Assembly: GCF_001515305.1 (NCBI RefSeq)
Contig: NZ_LNQV01000006.1
Location: 1-64,000, forward strand
DNA: 64,000 nt
Source: Aquitalea pelogenes
Lineage (GTDB): Bacteria; Pseudomonadota; Gammaproteobacteria; Burkholderiales; Chromobacteriaceae
Reading direction: 5' to 3'
The notes beneath the pieces are model-generated. The model did not search any database and had not been told where the DNA came from. It saw only the letters and a list, made by a program, of their open reading frames with translations. Positions within the stretch are counted from its first letter, which is position 1. Every line of letters starts with the position of its first letter. Positions 46,550 to 55,400 of this stretch are shown piece after piece. The position numbers and the translations under genes are program-made.

Positions 46550-48451
46550 ATGAGCGCACAGAAAGAAACCCTGGGCTTTCAGACCGAAGTCAAACAACTG
46601 CTTCACCTGATGATCCACTCCTTGTATTCCAACAAGGAAATCTTCCTGCGAGAGCTGATCTCCAATGCATCGGATGCTGCCGACAAATTGCGTTTTGAAG
46701 GTCTGGCCAAGCCCGAGTTGTTTGAGAATGATGCCGAGCTGAAGATTACCGTCAGCTTTGACAAGGAAGCCCGCACCATCACCATTTCTGACAATGGTAT
46801 CGGCATGAGTCGCGACGAGGTGATTACCAATATCGGTACCATCGCCAAGTCTGGCACCAAGGCATTCTTCGAACAACTGTCTGGTGACTCCAAGAAGGAT
46901 GCCAATCTGATTGGCCAGTTTGGTGTTGGTTTTTACTCGGCCTTCATTGTTGCTGACAAGGTGAGCCTGACTACCCGTCGTGCCGGTGCTGCCGCCAGCG
47001 AAGGCGTCCGCTGGGAATCCCAGGGCGAAGGGGAGTACACGCTGGAACAGGTGGAAAAGGCTGGTCGTGGTACCGACATCGTCCTGCACCTGAAGGAAGG
47101 TGAAGACGAGTTGTTGGCCGATTGGGCACTCAAGCGCATTGTGCGTACCTACTCCGACCATATTTCCATCCCGATTCTGATGAAGAAGGGCAATAGCTAC
47201 GGCGAAAATGGCGAAGTAATTGAAAGCGACGAGCTTGAAGCCGTCAATGCCGCTTCGGCCTTGTGGACCCGCAGCAAGAGCGAAATCAGCGACGAGCAGT
47301 ACATCGAGTTTTACAAACATGTGGCACATGACTTCACCGACCCGCTGGCCTGGAGCCATGCCCGCGTCGAAGGTCGTCAGGAATACACCGAACTGCTATA
47401 TATCCCGTCCCGCGCACCGTTCGACATGTGGGACCGCGAGCGCAAGCAGGGCATCAAGCTGTATGTACGCCGCGTGTTCATCATGGAAGACAGCGACAAG
47501 CTGATGCCGCAATACCTGCGTTTTGTGCGTGGCGTAATCGACAGCAATGATCTGCCGTTGAATGTTTCACGTGAGATCCTGCAGGAAAGCAAGGATATCG
47601 ACGCGATTCGCGCCGGTTGCGTCAAGAAGGTGCTGGGCTTGCTGGAAGATCTGGCCAGCAATCAGCCGGAAAAATACGCCGCATTCTGGAAAGAGTTCGG
47701 CCAGGTGCTGAAAGAAGGCGTGGGCGAAGACCATGCCAACAAGGAGCGTATCGCCAAGCTGTTGCGTTTTGCTTCCAGCACTGTTGAAAGCGATGAACCG
47801 ACTGTCAGCCTGAGCGACTATATCGGCCGTATGAAAGAAGGTCAGGACAAGATCTACTACATCACCGCCGATACGCTGGCCGCGGCGCGTAACAGCCCAC
47901 ATCTGGAGGTGTTCAAGAAGAAGGGCGTGGAGGTGCTGTTGCTGACCGACCGTGTGGATGAGTGGGTGGTTGGTTCGCTGTTCGAGTTCGATGGCAAGTC
48001 GCTGCAGTCGGTAGCCAAGGGCGAACTGGACCTGGGCGGGCTGGAAGACGAAGCCGACAAGGAAGCACAGAAGCAGGCTGAAGAAGCAGCGAAACCGCTG
48101 GTGGAAAAAGTGCAGAATGCTCTGGGCGACAAGGTGAAGGAAGTGCGTGCTACCGTGCGTCTGACCGACAGCCCGGCCTGCCTGGTTGCGGGTGAACACG
48201 ATATGAGTGCCCACCTGGAACGTATGCTGAAGGCGCCCGGCCAAAAAGTGGAAGCGAGCAAGCCTACCTTGGAAATCAATCCGGAACACGTGCTGGTGAA
48301 ACGTCTGGCTGAAGAGTCGGACGCCGGACGTGCTGCCGATCTGGCTCAGGTGCTGTACGACCAGGCCTTGTTGGCCGAGGGTGGCAAACTGGAAGACCCT
48401 GCCACCTTCGTCAAGCGTATCAACAAGCTTTTGCTGGAGTTGTCGGTCTGA
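46550..48451 (+). CDS. htpG: Hsp90-family chaperone HtpG
   Basis: The 633-aa chaperone has an N-terminal GHKL ATPase domain with [22 protein letters not shown] and [11 protein letters not shown], a middle domain with [19 protein letters not shown], and a C-terminal dimerisation domain. It helps remodel client proteins together with DnaK. A sigma-32-like promoter lies just upstream and a perfect-stem terminator follows. Confidence 0.97.
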   Translation: MSAQKETLGFQTEVKQLLHLMIHSLYSNKEIFLRELISNASDAADKLRFEGLAKPELFENDAELKITVSFDKEARTITISDNGIGMSRDEVITNIGTIAKSGTKAFFEQLSGDSKKDANLIGQFGVGFYSAFIVADKVSLTTRRAGAAASEGVRWESQGEGEYTLEQVEKAGRGTDIVLHLKEGEDELLADWALKRIVRTYSDHISIPILMKKGNSYGENGEVIESDELEAVNAASALWTRSKSEISDEQYIEFYKHVAHDFTDPLAWSHARVEGRQEYTELLYIPSRAPFDMWDRERKQGIKLYVRRVFIMEDSDKLMPQYLRFVRGVIDSNDLPLNVSREILQESKDIDAIRAGCVKKVLGLLEDLASNQPEKYAAFWKEFGQVLKEGVGEDHANKERIAKLLRFASSTVESDEPTVSLSDYIGRMKEGQDKIYYITADTLAAARNSPHLEVFKKKGVEVLLLTDRVDEWVVGSLFEFDGKSLQSVAKGELDLGGLEDEADKEAQKQAEEAAKPLVEKVQNALGDKVKEVRATVRLTDSPACLVAGEHDMSAHLERMLKAPGQKVEASKPTLEINPEHVLVKRLAEESDAGRAADLAQVLYDQALLAEGGKLEDPATFVKRINKLLLELSV

Positions 48452-48476
48452 GTTTGCCTCGTTGACCGCAGTACAA

Positions 48477-48506
48477 GACAAAACCGCCCTTCGGGGCGGT
48501 TTTGTC
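48477..48506. terminator. Bidirectional terminator between htpG and the GST gene
   Basis: A perfect 13-bp stem (GACAAAACCGCCC / GGGCGGTTTTGTC) with a TTCG loop, 25 bases past htpG. Confidence 0.88.
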
Positions 48507-48541
48507 TTATGGACGCTACCAGTCAGGGGGCGCTGCTGTGC

Positions 48542-49147
48542 TTACTCAAAGGGAGTGGCCACAAAGGCTGGCAGGGCCTCGGCTTGTGTGCTCCATTGTT
48601 GCAGCAGCGGGAAGTCCATCCAGTTCAGTTGCTGTGGCAGTAGCTCTCGACTGAAGCGCCAGGCAACGGCAATACTGATACCGGCCTGATCCATGTTGTT
48701 AATATCTGGCGGTAGTGTTGCCATCGCCTGTTCCAGCGCGCTGTATGCCGCAGTCAATTGGCTTGTGACGCGTTCCTGCCAGGGCAAATGCCGTTTGTCC
48801 TCGGGGCGTAGCTGTTGCTCGTAAATCAGTTGCACACTTTTTTCCATGGCGGCTAGCGCCAGCCCCAGCAGGTACAGGCAGTGCTGACGTTGTGGCAGGG
48901 TCTTGGGCATCAGGCTGCGCTCTGGATACAGGGTGTCCAGATAATCCAGAATCAGGGTGGAGTCCATCAGCGTATTGCCATCATCCAGCATCAGGGTCGG
49001 GGCCTTCACCACCGGATTGATGGATTGGAATTCAGCCAGATGGCGAAATACCGATACGGCGCGATGGGTAAACGGAATCCCCATCAAGCGCATGCTGATG
49101 GCAACACGGCGTACATAAGGGGAGTCCAGCATGCCAATCAGTTGCAT
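48542..49147 (-). CDS. Glutathione S-transferase family protein
   Basis: The 201-aa protein has an N-terminal thioredoxin-like GST domain (LIGMLDSPYVRRVAISMRLMGIPF, then VKAPTLMLDDGNTLMDSTLILDYLD) and a helical C-terminal domain. The SPYVRR segment places the catalytic serine at Ser9. The substrate is unknown. It follows the DUF2917 gene by 15 bases with a good ribosome binding site (AGGAAGG), so the two are likely cotranscribed. Confidence 0.9.
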   Translation of the reverse strand: MQLIGMLDSPYVRRVAISMRLMGIPFTHRAVSVFRHLAEFQSINPVVKAPTLMLDDGNTLMDSTLILDYLDTLYPERSLMPKTLPQRQHCLYLLGLALAAMEKSVQLIYEQQLRPEDKRHLPWQERVTSQLTAAYSALEQAMATLPPDINNMDQAGISIAVAWRFSRELLPQQLNWMDFPLLQQWSTQAEALPAFVATPFE

Positions 49148-49162
49148 GATCTGCCTTCCTGT

Positions 49163-49426
49163 TCAAGCGGTTTGAAAATGGCTGGCAATGCTTAGCCAGC
49201 TGCATTGAGGGGTATTGGTGGCGGGGCGCATTTCCAGCTGGCCATGTCCTTCCAGCAGCAGCTTGCCGGCAGGGAGCTGTACCGAGTCTCCACCTTGCAG
49301 GCAGATGTCCTGGCCGTCAATTGTCAGCCAGTGTGCACCGCTAGCGGCAACGATCAGGCAGGGTCGGGATAGTTGTACTACCAGCAGTTCACCTTTTGCC
49401 AGTTCCAGCCTTAATGAGTGGGACAT
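49163..49426 (-). CDS. DUF2917 small cupin-like protein
   Basis: The 87-aa protein fits DUF2917: an all-beta fold with HWLTIDGQDICLQGGDSVQLPAGKLLLEGHG, resembling a mini-cupin without metal-binding histidines. Function is unknown. The ATG at 49426 has AAGGAG six bases upstream; an ATG six bases earlier overlaps that site. It diverges from a LysR gene across about 95 bases and leads the GST gene. Confidence 0.8.
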   Translation of the reverse strand: MSHSLRLELAKGELLVVQLSRPCLIVAASGAHWLTIDGQDICLQGGDSVQLPAGKLLLEGHGQLEMRPATNTPQCSWLSIASHFQTA

Positions 49427-49520
49427 GGTCATCTCCTTTCGTGGGGGTGAGTTCACTATAAGTTGTGCGGTTGCCGCTGAAAATTGATATTTATTTGGAA
49501 TTCATGTTAGTTTTTCTTAC

Positions 49521-50420
49521 ATGAGACCTTTACCACCCCTATCTGCACTACGCAGTTTCGAAGCACTCGCCCGACTGGGTAGTGTTACGCAGGCAGCCAG
49601 CGAGCTGCATGTGACGCATTCGGCCATCAGCCAGCAAATACGCCAGCTTGAGGAGATGCTGGGTGTGGTGTTGTTTGTCCGGGAAGGCCGGGGACTGCGC
49701 CTGACCGAGGATGGGAGACTGTATGCACTGCAAGTGCGTATCGGGCTGACCGAGTTAACCGAAGCTACACGATTGATTCAGGCGCGCCCGCGGGATGGCG
49801 AACTGGTGGTCGCCGTGCTGCCGTCCTTTGGCGCGCACTGGCTGTTGCCACGCTTACCGCGTTTTCAGGCACGTTTCCCGCAATACCGCATCAGTTTGCG
49901 TGCCAGTCTGGATATTCAGGATTTGCGCCAGGGGCTGGTGGATATCGGTGTGCGCATGGGGCAGGGCGGCTGGGAGGGTTTGCAGCAGCAACATTTGTTT
50001 GATGATGAGTTGGTGGTCGTGGCCTCACCTGGTTTCCGGCAGGGCAAACTGCCACGGACTCCAGCCGAGATTGTTGCCGGGCCGGTGGTTCGCACCGTGG
50101 AAAGCTGGATGGGCTGGTGTCAGGCCGCCGGAGTGGAAGAACCGTCACAAGCTGGGCTGTGGATTAATGATTCCAATCTGGTATTGCAGGCCGTGCAGCA
50201 GGGCATGGGAGTAGCGCTGGAGCGGCGTAGCCTGGTGGATGCTGGTCTTAAGTCCGGCATGCTGGTGCAACTGAGTGATATCGTGGTGCCTTATCCCTAT
50301 CCGCACTGGCTGGTATGGCCACAGCGCGAAAGCTCCTTGCTCAAGCAGCGTGAATTTGCCAGCTGGATGGCCGAGGAGGTAGCCGTGTATCAGCAGGAAC
50401 TGGCGCAGGCTGCCCGCTGA
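49521..50420 (+). CDS. LysR-family regulator, GcvA-like
   Basis: The 299-aa regulator has the N-terminus [38 protein letters not shown] typical of the GcvA/AmpR group and a substrate-binding domain beginning [20 protein letters not shown]. It is divergent from the DUF2917-GST pair, which it probably controls. No effector can be deduced. ynfA begins about 41 bases after its stop. Confidence 0.9.
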   Translation: MRPLPPLSALRSFEALARLGSVTQAASELHVTHSAISQQIRQLEEMLGVVLFVREGRGLRLTEDGRLYALQVRIGLTELTEATRLIQARPRDGELVVAVLPSFGAHWLLPRLPRFQARFPQYRISLRASLDIQDLRQGLVDIGVRMGQGGWEGLQQQHLFDDELVVVASPGFRQGKLPRTPAEIVAGPVVRTVESWMGWCQAAGVEEPSQAGLWINDSNLVLQAVQQGMGVALERRSLVDAGLKSGMLVQLSDIVVPYPYPHWLVWPQRESSLLKQREFASWMAEEVAVYQQELAQAAR

Positions 50421-50461
50421 TATTGGCATCCACGGCGGCGAAATGCAGTGAAGGAACGGTA

Positions 50462-50794
50462 GTGGAATTATTGAAATTATTGCTCTTGTTTGGCCTGACG
50501 GCATTGGCCGAGATTACCGGCTGCTATCTGCCCTGGCTGTGGCTGAAACAGCAGGGTTCAATCTATTTATTAGTTCCAGCCGCGCTTTCACTGCTGCTGT
50601 TTGTCTGGCTGCTGACCTTGCATCCGGCGGCGGCCGGGCGTGTCTATGCCGCTTACGGCGGTGTCTATGTGGTGGTGGCCTTGTTATGGCTGTGGGGGGT
50701 TGATGGCGTGCGGCCCGGCTTGTGGGATGTGCTGGGGGCTACACTGGCCTTGGCTGGAATGGCCATCATCATGCTGGCACCACGGCCGACATGA
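50462..50794 (+). CDS. ynfA: YnfA family (UPF0060) small membrane protein
   Basis: The 110-aa protein has four hydrophobic segments and the YnfA family pattern [20 protein letters not shown], then [20 protein letters not shown]. YnfA is related to small multidrug resistance exporters; in some enterobacteria it contributes to efflux, but its normal role is not settled. The GTG at 50462 follows AAGGAA by five bases and gives the family length. Confidence 0.9.
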   Translation: MELLKLLLLFGLTALAEITGCYLPWLWLKQQGSIYLLVPAALSLLLFVWLLTLHPAAAGRVYAAYGGVYVVVALLWLWGVDGVRPGLWDVLGATLALAGMAIIMLAPRPT

Positions 50795-50816
50795 GCGCGT
50801 TGGTGTGGAAAATGAA

Positions 50817-50841
50817 AAAAACCGGGATTGCCCCGGTTTTT
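50817..50841. terminator. Bidirectional terminator between ynfA and a GST gene
   Basis: AAAAACCGGG-ATTGC-CCCGGTTTTT, 22 bases past the ynfA stop. Confidence 0.88.
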
Positions 50842-50852
50842 GTATGTCTTGT

Positions 50853-51464
50853 TTACGCTGCCGGTGGCCGGGTATCGATGAATGATTGGCGAGCGGACAA
50901 CCGTTCCAGCAGGCTTGCCAGATTGGGGTGGCGTTCGCGCCAGTCAATGGCCGGGAAACGGAAATCCAGGTAGCCCAGGCAGCAGCCGACGGCAATGTCA
51001 GCCAGGCTATAACTTTCGCCATTACACCATTGCCGTTCAGCCAGATCGGCGGCCATGACTGCCAGCCCACGATCTATCTTGTCCTGTTGCCGTGCGATCC
51101 ATTCCGGCATCTGCTTGTCTGCTGGCCTGCGCTGTTCCAGCACAATGGCGACGGCGGCATCGGTAATGCCATCGGCCAGTGCTTCCCAGCGACGGGTATT
51201 GATCAGGCGACGGTTTTCCTGTGGCAGCAGGCGTGCAACTGGCGAGATATTGTCCAGATATTCCACGATGACCCGCGAATCGAACAGGGTGCTGCCGTCA
51301 TCCAGCTCCAGCACCGGGACTTTGCCCAGCGGGTTGTAATGCGGGACCTGGCTATCCGGATTCCACGGCATGTCCTCTTCCAGCGGGCAATCAATCTTCT
51401 TGTCGGCCAGTACGATGCGTACCTTGCGGGCATACGGACTGGTGTAGGAGGCAATCAGTTTCAT
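50853..51464 (-). CDS. Glutathione S-transferase family protein
   Basis: The 203-aa protein has a GST N-terminal domain (LIASYTSPYARKVRIVLADKKI, with VPVLELDDGSTLFDSRVIVEYLD forming the glutathione site) and a helical C-terminal domain with YSLADIAVGCCLGYLDFR. It resembles the YibF-like GSTs. It is not in an operon with the first GST at 48.5 kb and the two differ widely, so they are not a recent duplication. The ribosome binding site is weak. Confidence 0.9.
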   Translation of the reverse strand: MKLIASYTSPYARKVRIVLADKKIDCPLEEDMPWNPDSQVPHYNPLGKVPVLELDDGSTLFDSRVIVEYLDNISPVARLLPQENRRLINTRRWEALADGITDAAVAIVLEQRRPADKQMPEWIARQQDKIDRGLAVMAADLAERQWCNGESYSLADIAVGCCLGYLDFRFPAIDWRERHPNLASLLERLSARQSFIDTRPPAA

Positions 51465-51558
51465 GGTGGTAGAGTGCTCGGCGGGTCGTAAAAGCGGGCT
51501 GATGTATTCAGCCCGTTGTGTTGCTTACTGTAGCGCAAGGTTGCGGTGGCATAAAGGG

Positions 51559-52254
51559 CTAGTTGAGCTCAATCTTGCCATTGATGGTGAGTTGCAACTG
51601 GCTTTGGCCTGGTTGCCAGTCTGGCTGTGCCACATCGGCTTCCTTGGCCATGGGCGCTGCGGCAGCGCGCATCAGCATGGGGGGGCGGAAGGCCGGGGCT
51701 GCATTGCCAAACTCCAGCTCCTTGATGGTAATACGGCTTTTGCCGAGGGTTTGCGCCGTGATATTGGCTTGTGCCTGCATTTCGGCCAATGCAGCTGGAA
51801 TCATGGCTTTTTCCGCAGCGCGACGGGCAGCATCGGATACGGTGAACTGCACGCCTTCCAGCAGCATGGTTTTCTGTAGCTGTGCTACCAGTTCTGCTGC
51901 CTGGGTCATGTCCCGGCTTTTCAGGCGGATTTCCGCGCGGCCTTGCCAGCCTTGAATCTTGCCGTTCTTGTCGTAGCTGGGCCAGCTGTTATAGCTGCCA
52001 CTGCTGACGTCCACTTGAGGATATTTCTTGCCAAGTGCCATGCCCTGGGCAATGCCCTTGTTCAGGCGGTTGGCCAGCGTGGCGGGCTGATCGCTTTTTT
52101 CCTGCAGGTAAAGCGTGGCTTGTAGCTGGTCGTTGGCGACTTCTTGCTGGGCAGAGCCTGACAGACGCAGTTCGATGCCATCAGCTGCCTTGGCTAGGGC
52201 CGGTGTGATGAGCAGGCTGGCTGCCATCAGGGAGGGAATTAGCGTGGATTTCAT
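51559..52254 (-). CDS. SIMPL-domain (DUF541) periplasmic protein
   Basis: The 231-aa product has a signal peptide (cleavage near ALAKA, residues 19-23) and a SIMPL/DUF541 domain: ELRLSGSAQQEVANDQLQATLYLQEKSD, YNSWPSYDKNGKIQGWQGRAEIRLKS, and VSDAARRAAEKAMIPAALAEM. Family members such as E. coli YggE are periplasmic proteins linked to oxidative-stress tolerance; the mechanism is unknown. AGGAG precedes the ATG. It is 138 bases past the ABC ATPase gene on the same strand and need not be part of that system. Confidence 0.86.
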   Translation of the reverse strand: MKSTLIPSLMAASLLITPALAKAADGIELRLSGSAQQEVANDQLQATLYLQEKSDQPATLANRLNKGIAQGMALGKKYPQVDVSSGSYNSWPSYDKNGKIQGWQGRAEIRLKSRDMTQAAELVAQLQKTMLLEGVQFTVSDAARRAAEKAMIPAALAEMQAQANITAQTLGKSRITIKELEFGNAAPAFRPPMLMRAAAAPMAKEADVAQPDWQPGQSQLQLTINGKIELN

Positions 52255-52392
52255 GCGGACTCCTGCAAAAATTGGCGAACAGGCGTTTGAGCCGGGTTGA
52301 TGCAGAAGGTTCGCATATCTGGCCAGCAATTGGCCACTGAGCGTGGCAGGCCCGTGCCGGCTGCGGTGCAGCAACCGGCACGAAGGTAGAAC

Positions 52393-53187
52393 TCAGCCCA
52401 GCAACAACGCGTCGTCGTCCAGCTTTTCACCGCGCGTCTGCTCGAACATGGCCAACAGATCGGGCACATCCATGCGGCTGCGGCTGTCGCCGCTGACATC
52501 CAGTACCACGCGGCCTTGGTGCAGCATGACGGTGCGATGGCCATGGTCCAGTGCCTGACGCATGGAGTGAGTCACCATCAGGGCGGTCAGCTTGTTCTCG
52601 GTCACGATGCGGTCAGTCAGCTCCAGCACGAAGGCAGCCGTTTTGGGGTCGAGCGCGGCGGTGTGTTCATCCAGCAGCAGCAGGCGGGAAGGCTGCAAGG
52701 ATGCCATCAGCAGGCTGACGGCCTGGCGCTGACCACCGGACAGCAGGCCCATGCGGTCTCCCAGGCGGTTTTCCAGACCCAGCTTGAGTGTGGACAGCTT
52801 GTCGCGGAAGGCTTCGCGATAGCTGGCCTTGACGGCGCGCGACAGGCCGCGTCCCTGGCCGCGCTGCATGGCCAGTGCCAGGTTTTCTTCGATAGTGAGC
52901 CCTTCACAGGTACCGGCCAGCGGGTCCTGGAACACGCGGGCCACCAGTGCTGCACGCTGCCAGGCGGACTGGCGGGTGACATCCTGCCCGTCGATGAACA
53001 GGCTGCCGGTGTCTGGACTGATGTCTCCGCTGATTGCATTCAGGAAGGTGGATTTGCCAGCACCATTGCTACCGATCACAGTGACGAACTGACCGGACTC
53101 GATGGTGAGCGACAGGCCGCGCAGCACCGGGTTTTCCAGTGGAGTGCCGGGGTTGAATGTCTTGAACAGATTGTCGGCGCGCATCAT
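52393..53187 (-). CDS. ABC transporter ATPase of a TrpXYZ-like importer
   Basis: The 264-aa ATPase has Walker A GSNGAGKST, the signature LSGGQRQAVSLLMA, Walker B LLLLDEHTAALDP and a switch histidine in THSMRQA. The Asp-Glu-His in place of the usual DEPT is typical of this subgroup (COG1101). Its start overlaps the permease stop by four bases, and AAGGAGG lies about ten bases upstream. It energises the permease and binding protein encoded just upstream. Confidence 0.92.
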   Translation of the reverse strand: MMRADNLFKTFNPGTPLENPVLRGLSLTIESGQFVTVIGSNGAGKSTFLNAISGDISPDTGSLFIDGQDVTRQSAWQRAALVARVFQDPLAGTCEGLTIEENLALAMQRGQGRGLSRAVKASYREAFRDKLSTLKLGLENRLGDRMGLLSGGQRQAVSLLMASLQPSRLLLLDEHTAALDPKTAAFVLELTDRIVTENKLTALMVTHSMRQALDHGHRTVMLHQGRVVLDVSGDSRSRMDVPDLLAMFEQTRGEKLDDDALLLG

Positions 53188-54086
53188 GCGGATTTCCCTC
53201 CTTGCTTGTTGCGCAGCTTGCCCTTGATTTTGGGCAGTACCAGCGCCAGGCCCACCAGCACGGCGGTAATCAGGTTCAGGTCTTGGGCTTGCAGGCCGAT
53301 GAAGTCGGCATTCAGCGCCAGGGCGATCAGCAGGCGGTAGAGCAGTGCGCCCAGCACGGTGGCCAGTGTCACCAGCCATAGTGTGCGTGGCGGCAGCAGG
53401 GTTTCTCCGATGATGACGGCGGCGAGGCCCACCACAATGGTGCCGATGCCCATGGAGATGTCGGCACCACCCTGGGTTTGCACGTATAGGGCACCTGCCA
53501 GTGCAATCAGTGCATTGGACAGGGCCATGCCGGCCAGGGTCATGCGGTCGGTGGAAATGCCCTGTGCCCGTGCCATGCGCGGGTTGGCACCGGTGGCGCG
53601 CAGCGCGAGGCCGGTTTCCGAGGCGAAGAAGGCGTCCAGCAACAGCTTGGCGATGACCACAATGACCGCCAGCACAGCAGGCTGAATCAGCCAGGCGTTG
53701 TCATTCACCGTGCTGATGAAGGGGGTGAATACGGTGGGCAGGCCGATCAGCGCGATATTGGGTGCGCCCATGATGCGCAGGTTGATGGAATAGAGCGCAA
53801 TCATCACCAGAATGCTGGCCAGCAATTGCAGGATGCCCAGACGCACATTGAGCCAGGCGGTCAGCCAACCGGCAGCCGCACCGGCAATGGCAGCCAGGCC
53901 GCAAGCCAGCCACGGGTCGTGGCCACCGGCAATCAGCACGGCAGCGACGGCACCGCCCAGCGGGAAACTGCCGTCAGCGGTAAGGTCGGGAAAGTTGAGC
54001 AGGCGGAAGGAAATCAGCACGCCCAGTGCGACGAGGGCAAAGATAAGGCCGATTTCCAGCGCGCCCATCAGTGAAATCAGGGACAT
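53184..54086 (-). CDS. ABC transporter permease of a TrpXYZ-like importer
   Basis: The 300-aa permease has about nine hydrophobic segments and the family phrase LLNFPDLTADGSFPLGGAVAAVLI (COG4120), distantly like branched-chain amino acid permeases. The Glu-Thr-Gly-Leu-Ala-Leu-Arg-Ala-Thr-Gly stretch (SETGLALRATGANPRMA) is the loop that contacts the ATPase. The ATG at 54086 follows GAGGT. A terminator-like hairpin separates it from the binding-protein gene. Confidence 0.92.
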   Translation of the reverse strand: MSLISLMGALEIGLIFALVALGVLISFRLLNFPDLTADGSFPLGGAVAAVLIAGGHDPWLACGLAAIAGAAAGWLTAWLNVRLGILQLLASILVMIALYSINLRIMGAPNIALIGLPTVFTPFISTVNDNAWLIQPAVLAVIVVIAKLLLDAFFASETGLALRATGANPRMARAQGISTDRMTLAGMALSNALIALAGALYVQTQGGADISMGIGTIVVGLAAVIIGETLLPPRTLWLVTLATVLGALLYRLLIALALNADFIGLQAQDLNLITAVLVGLALVLPKIKGKLRNKQGGKSA

Positions 54087-54165
54087 GAACACCTCTGCGA
54101 CATGCCGGCCTGTCAGGGGTGTAGCCGGCAAGCCTGACCTGGGTGAGGTCGGGCTGTTGAGACGG

Positions 54166-54198
54166 AAAAAGCCCGGATGGCGGTGAAACCATCCGGGC
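54166..54198 (-). terminator. Attenuating hairpin between the binding-protein and permease genes
   Basis: GCCCGGATGG / CCATCCGGGC (54171-54180 and 54189-54198), followed on the minus strand by five T, lies 18 bases past the binding-protein stop and 80 before the permease start. It probably makes the periplasmic protein more abundant than the membrane parts. Confidence 0.75.
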
Positions 54199-54216
54199 AG
54201 TCAGGCTGCTAACCGC

Positions 54217-55176
54217 TTACTTGACGGTGTTCTGCGCTTCTTTCAGCAGGGCGGCGGACAGCGGCGCACCTTGCTTCATGGCGGCAGACGGATTTACGGT
54301 CAGGCTCAGCTTGCTGCCTACTTCCGGAGCGATGGCACCCGGCTTTTCACCCTTCAGGATGCGAACTACGATCTTGCCGGTCTGACGGCCCATATCGTAG
54401 TAGTTCATGCCCAGGGCTGCGATGGCACCACGCTTCACCGAGTCGGTATCCGAGGCAATCAGCGGCAGTTTGGCCTGATTGGCGACGGCCACCAGCGATT
54501 CGTAAGTGGACACCACATTGTTGTCGGTGCTGGTATAGATGGCATCAACCTTGCCGATCAGGCTCTTGGCCGCCGGGGCCACATCCACGGTACGCGGTGC
54601 CGGGGCTTCCACCAGGCTCATGCCGCGCTTGGCCAGTTCTTCTTTCAGTTCCTTCACCACTATGGTGGAGTTGACCTCACCCGGGCTGAACACCATACCG
54701 ACGCGTTTGGCGCCCGGTTTTACCTTCAGGATCAGGTCTACTTGCGGGCCCAGCGGCAGCATGTCGGAAACGCCGGTTACATTGCTGCCACTGGGTTTCC
54801 AGCTGCTGACCAGCTTGGCAGCCACCGGGTCGGTGACAGCAGTGAATACGATGGGCAGGGTTTTGCTGGCGGCAACCAGTGCCTGGGCGGACGGTGTGGC
54901 AATGGCCACGGCGACATCCGGCTTGTCGCCGACAAACTTGCGGGCGATCTGGCCGGCAGTAGCCGGGTTACCCTGCGCGCTTTGATACTGCACCTTGACC
55001 TTGTCCTCACCAAAACCCTCGGCTTTCAGTTGGTCAGTCACCCCTTTGCGGGCGGCATCCAGCGCCGGGTGATCGACAATGGCCGTGATGGCAACCGACT
55101 TGAGCTCGGCAGCGGAAGCAGACAGGGAGAGCACGGCTGCAGCGGCAGCCAGCAGTTGGCGATGGCGTAGGGACAT
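54217..55176 (-). CDS. ABC transporter substrate-binding protein, TrpX-like
   Basis: The 319-aa protein has a signal peptide (cleavage near LSASA, residues 18-22) and an ABC_sub_bind domain (COG2984), with VAITAIVDHPALDAARKGV, IATPSAQALVAASKTLPIVFTAVTDP and ALGMNYYDMGRQTG. In Firmicutes this family, with the same permease and ATPase types, is the TrpXYZ tryptophan uptake system; in proteobacteria the ligand is mostly unproven. No T-box or other tryptophan-responsive leader is seen here. Confidence 0.9.
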   Translation of the reverse strand: MSLRHRQLLAAAAAVLSLSASAAELKSVAITAIVDHPALDAARKGVTDQLKAEGFGEDKVKVQYQSAQGNPATAGQIARKFVGDKPDVAVAIATPSAQALVAASKTLPIVFTAVTDPVAAKLVSSWKPSGSNVTGVSDMLPLGPQVDLILKVKPGAKRVGMVFSPGEVNSTIVVKELKEELAKRGMSLVEAPAPRTVDVAPAAKSLIGKVDAIYTSTDNNVVSTYESLVAVANQAKLPLIASDTDSVKRGAIAALGMNYYDMGRQTGKIVVRILKGEKPGAIAPEVGSKLSLTVNPSAAMKQGAPLSAALLKEAQNTVK

Positions 55177-55330
55177 GGCAATTCCTTGTGAGTCAGGATA
55201 GATTTTTTTGGAAAATGAATATTTCGCGCAATTTTATTCCAATACCAAAGATTTTTCTTGTTGCGTTGCGCAATAAAATGGCTGAGATTGGATATTGGAG
55301 ACAGGAAGTTGCCCGATCGTCGGGCAGGCG

Positions 55331-55358
55331 AAAAAAAAGCGCCCGGATCACGGGCCGC
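55331..55358 (-). terminator. Terminator of aceB
   Basis: A short stem (GCCCG / CGGGC, extended by flanking GC pairs) is followed on the minus strand by eight T (55338-55331), about 43 bases past the aceB stop. Confidence 0.65.
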
Positions 55359-55400
55359 ATGAGTGTAAGCTGGCAAATTGCCAACCATTGGATCGATCGT

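Noticed and set aside
48542-51464. The two glutathione transferase genes as a recent duplication
   Set aside because: Their N-terminal domains differ widely and they lie in separate units.
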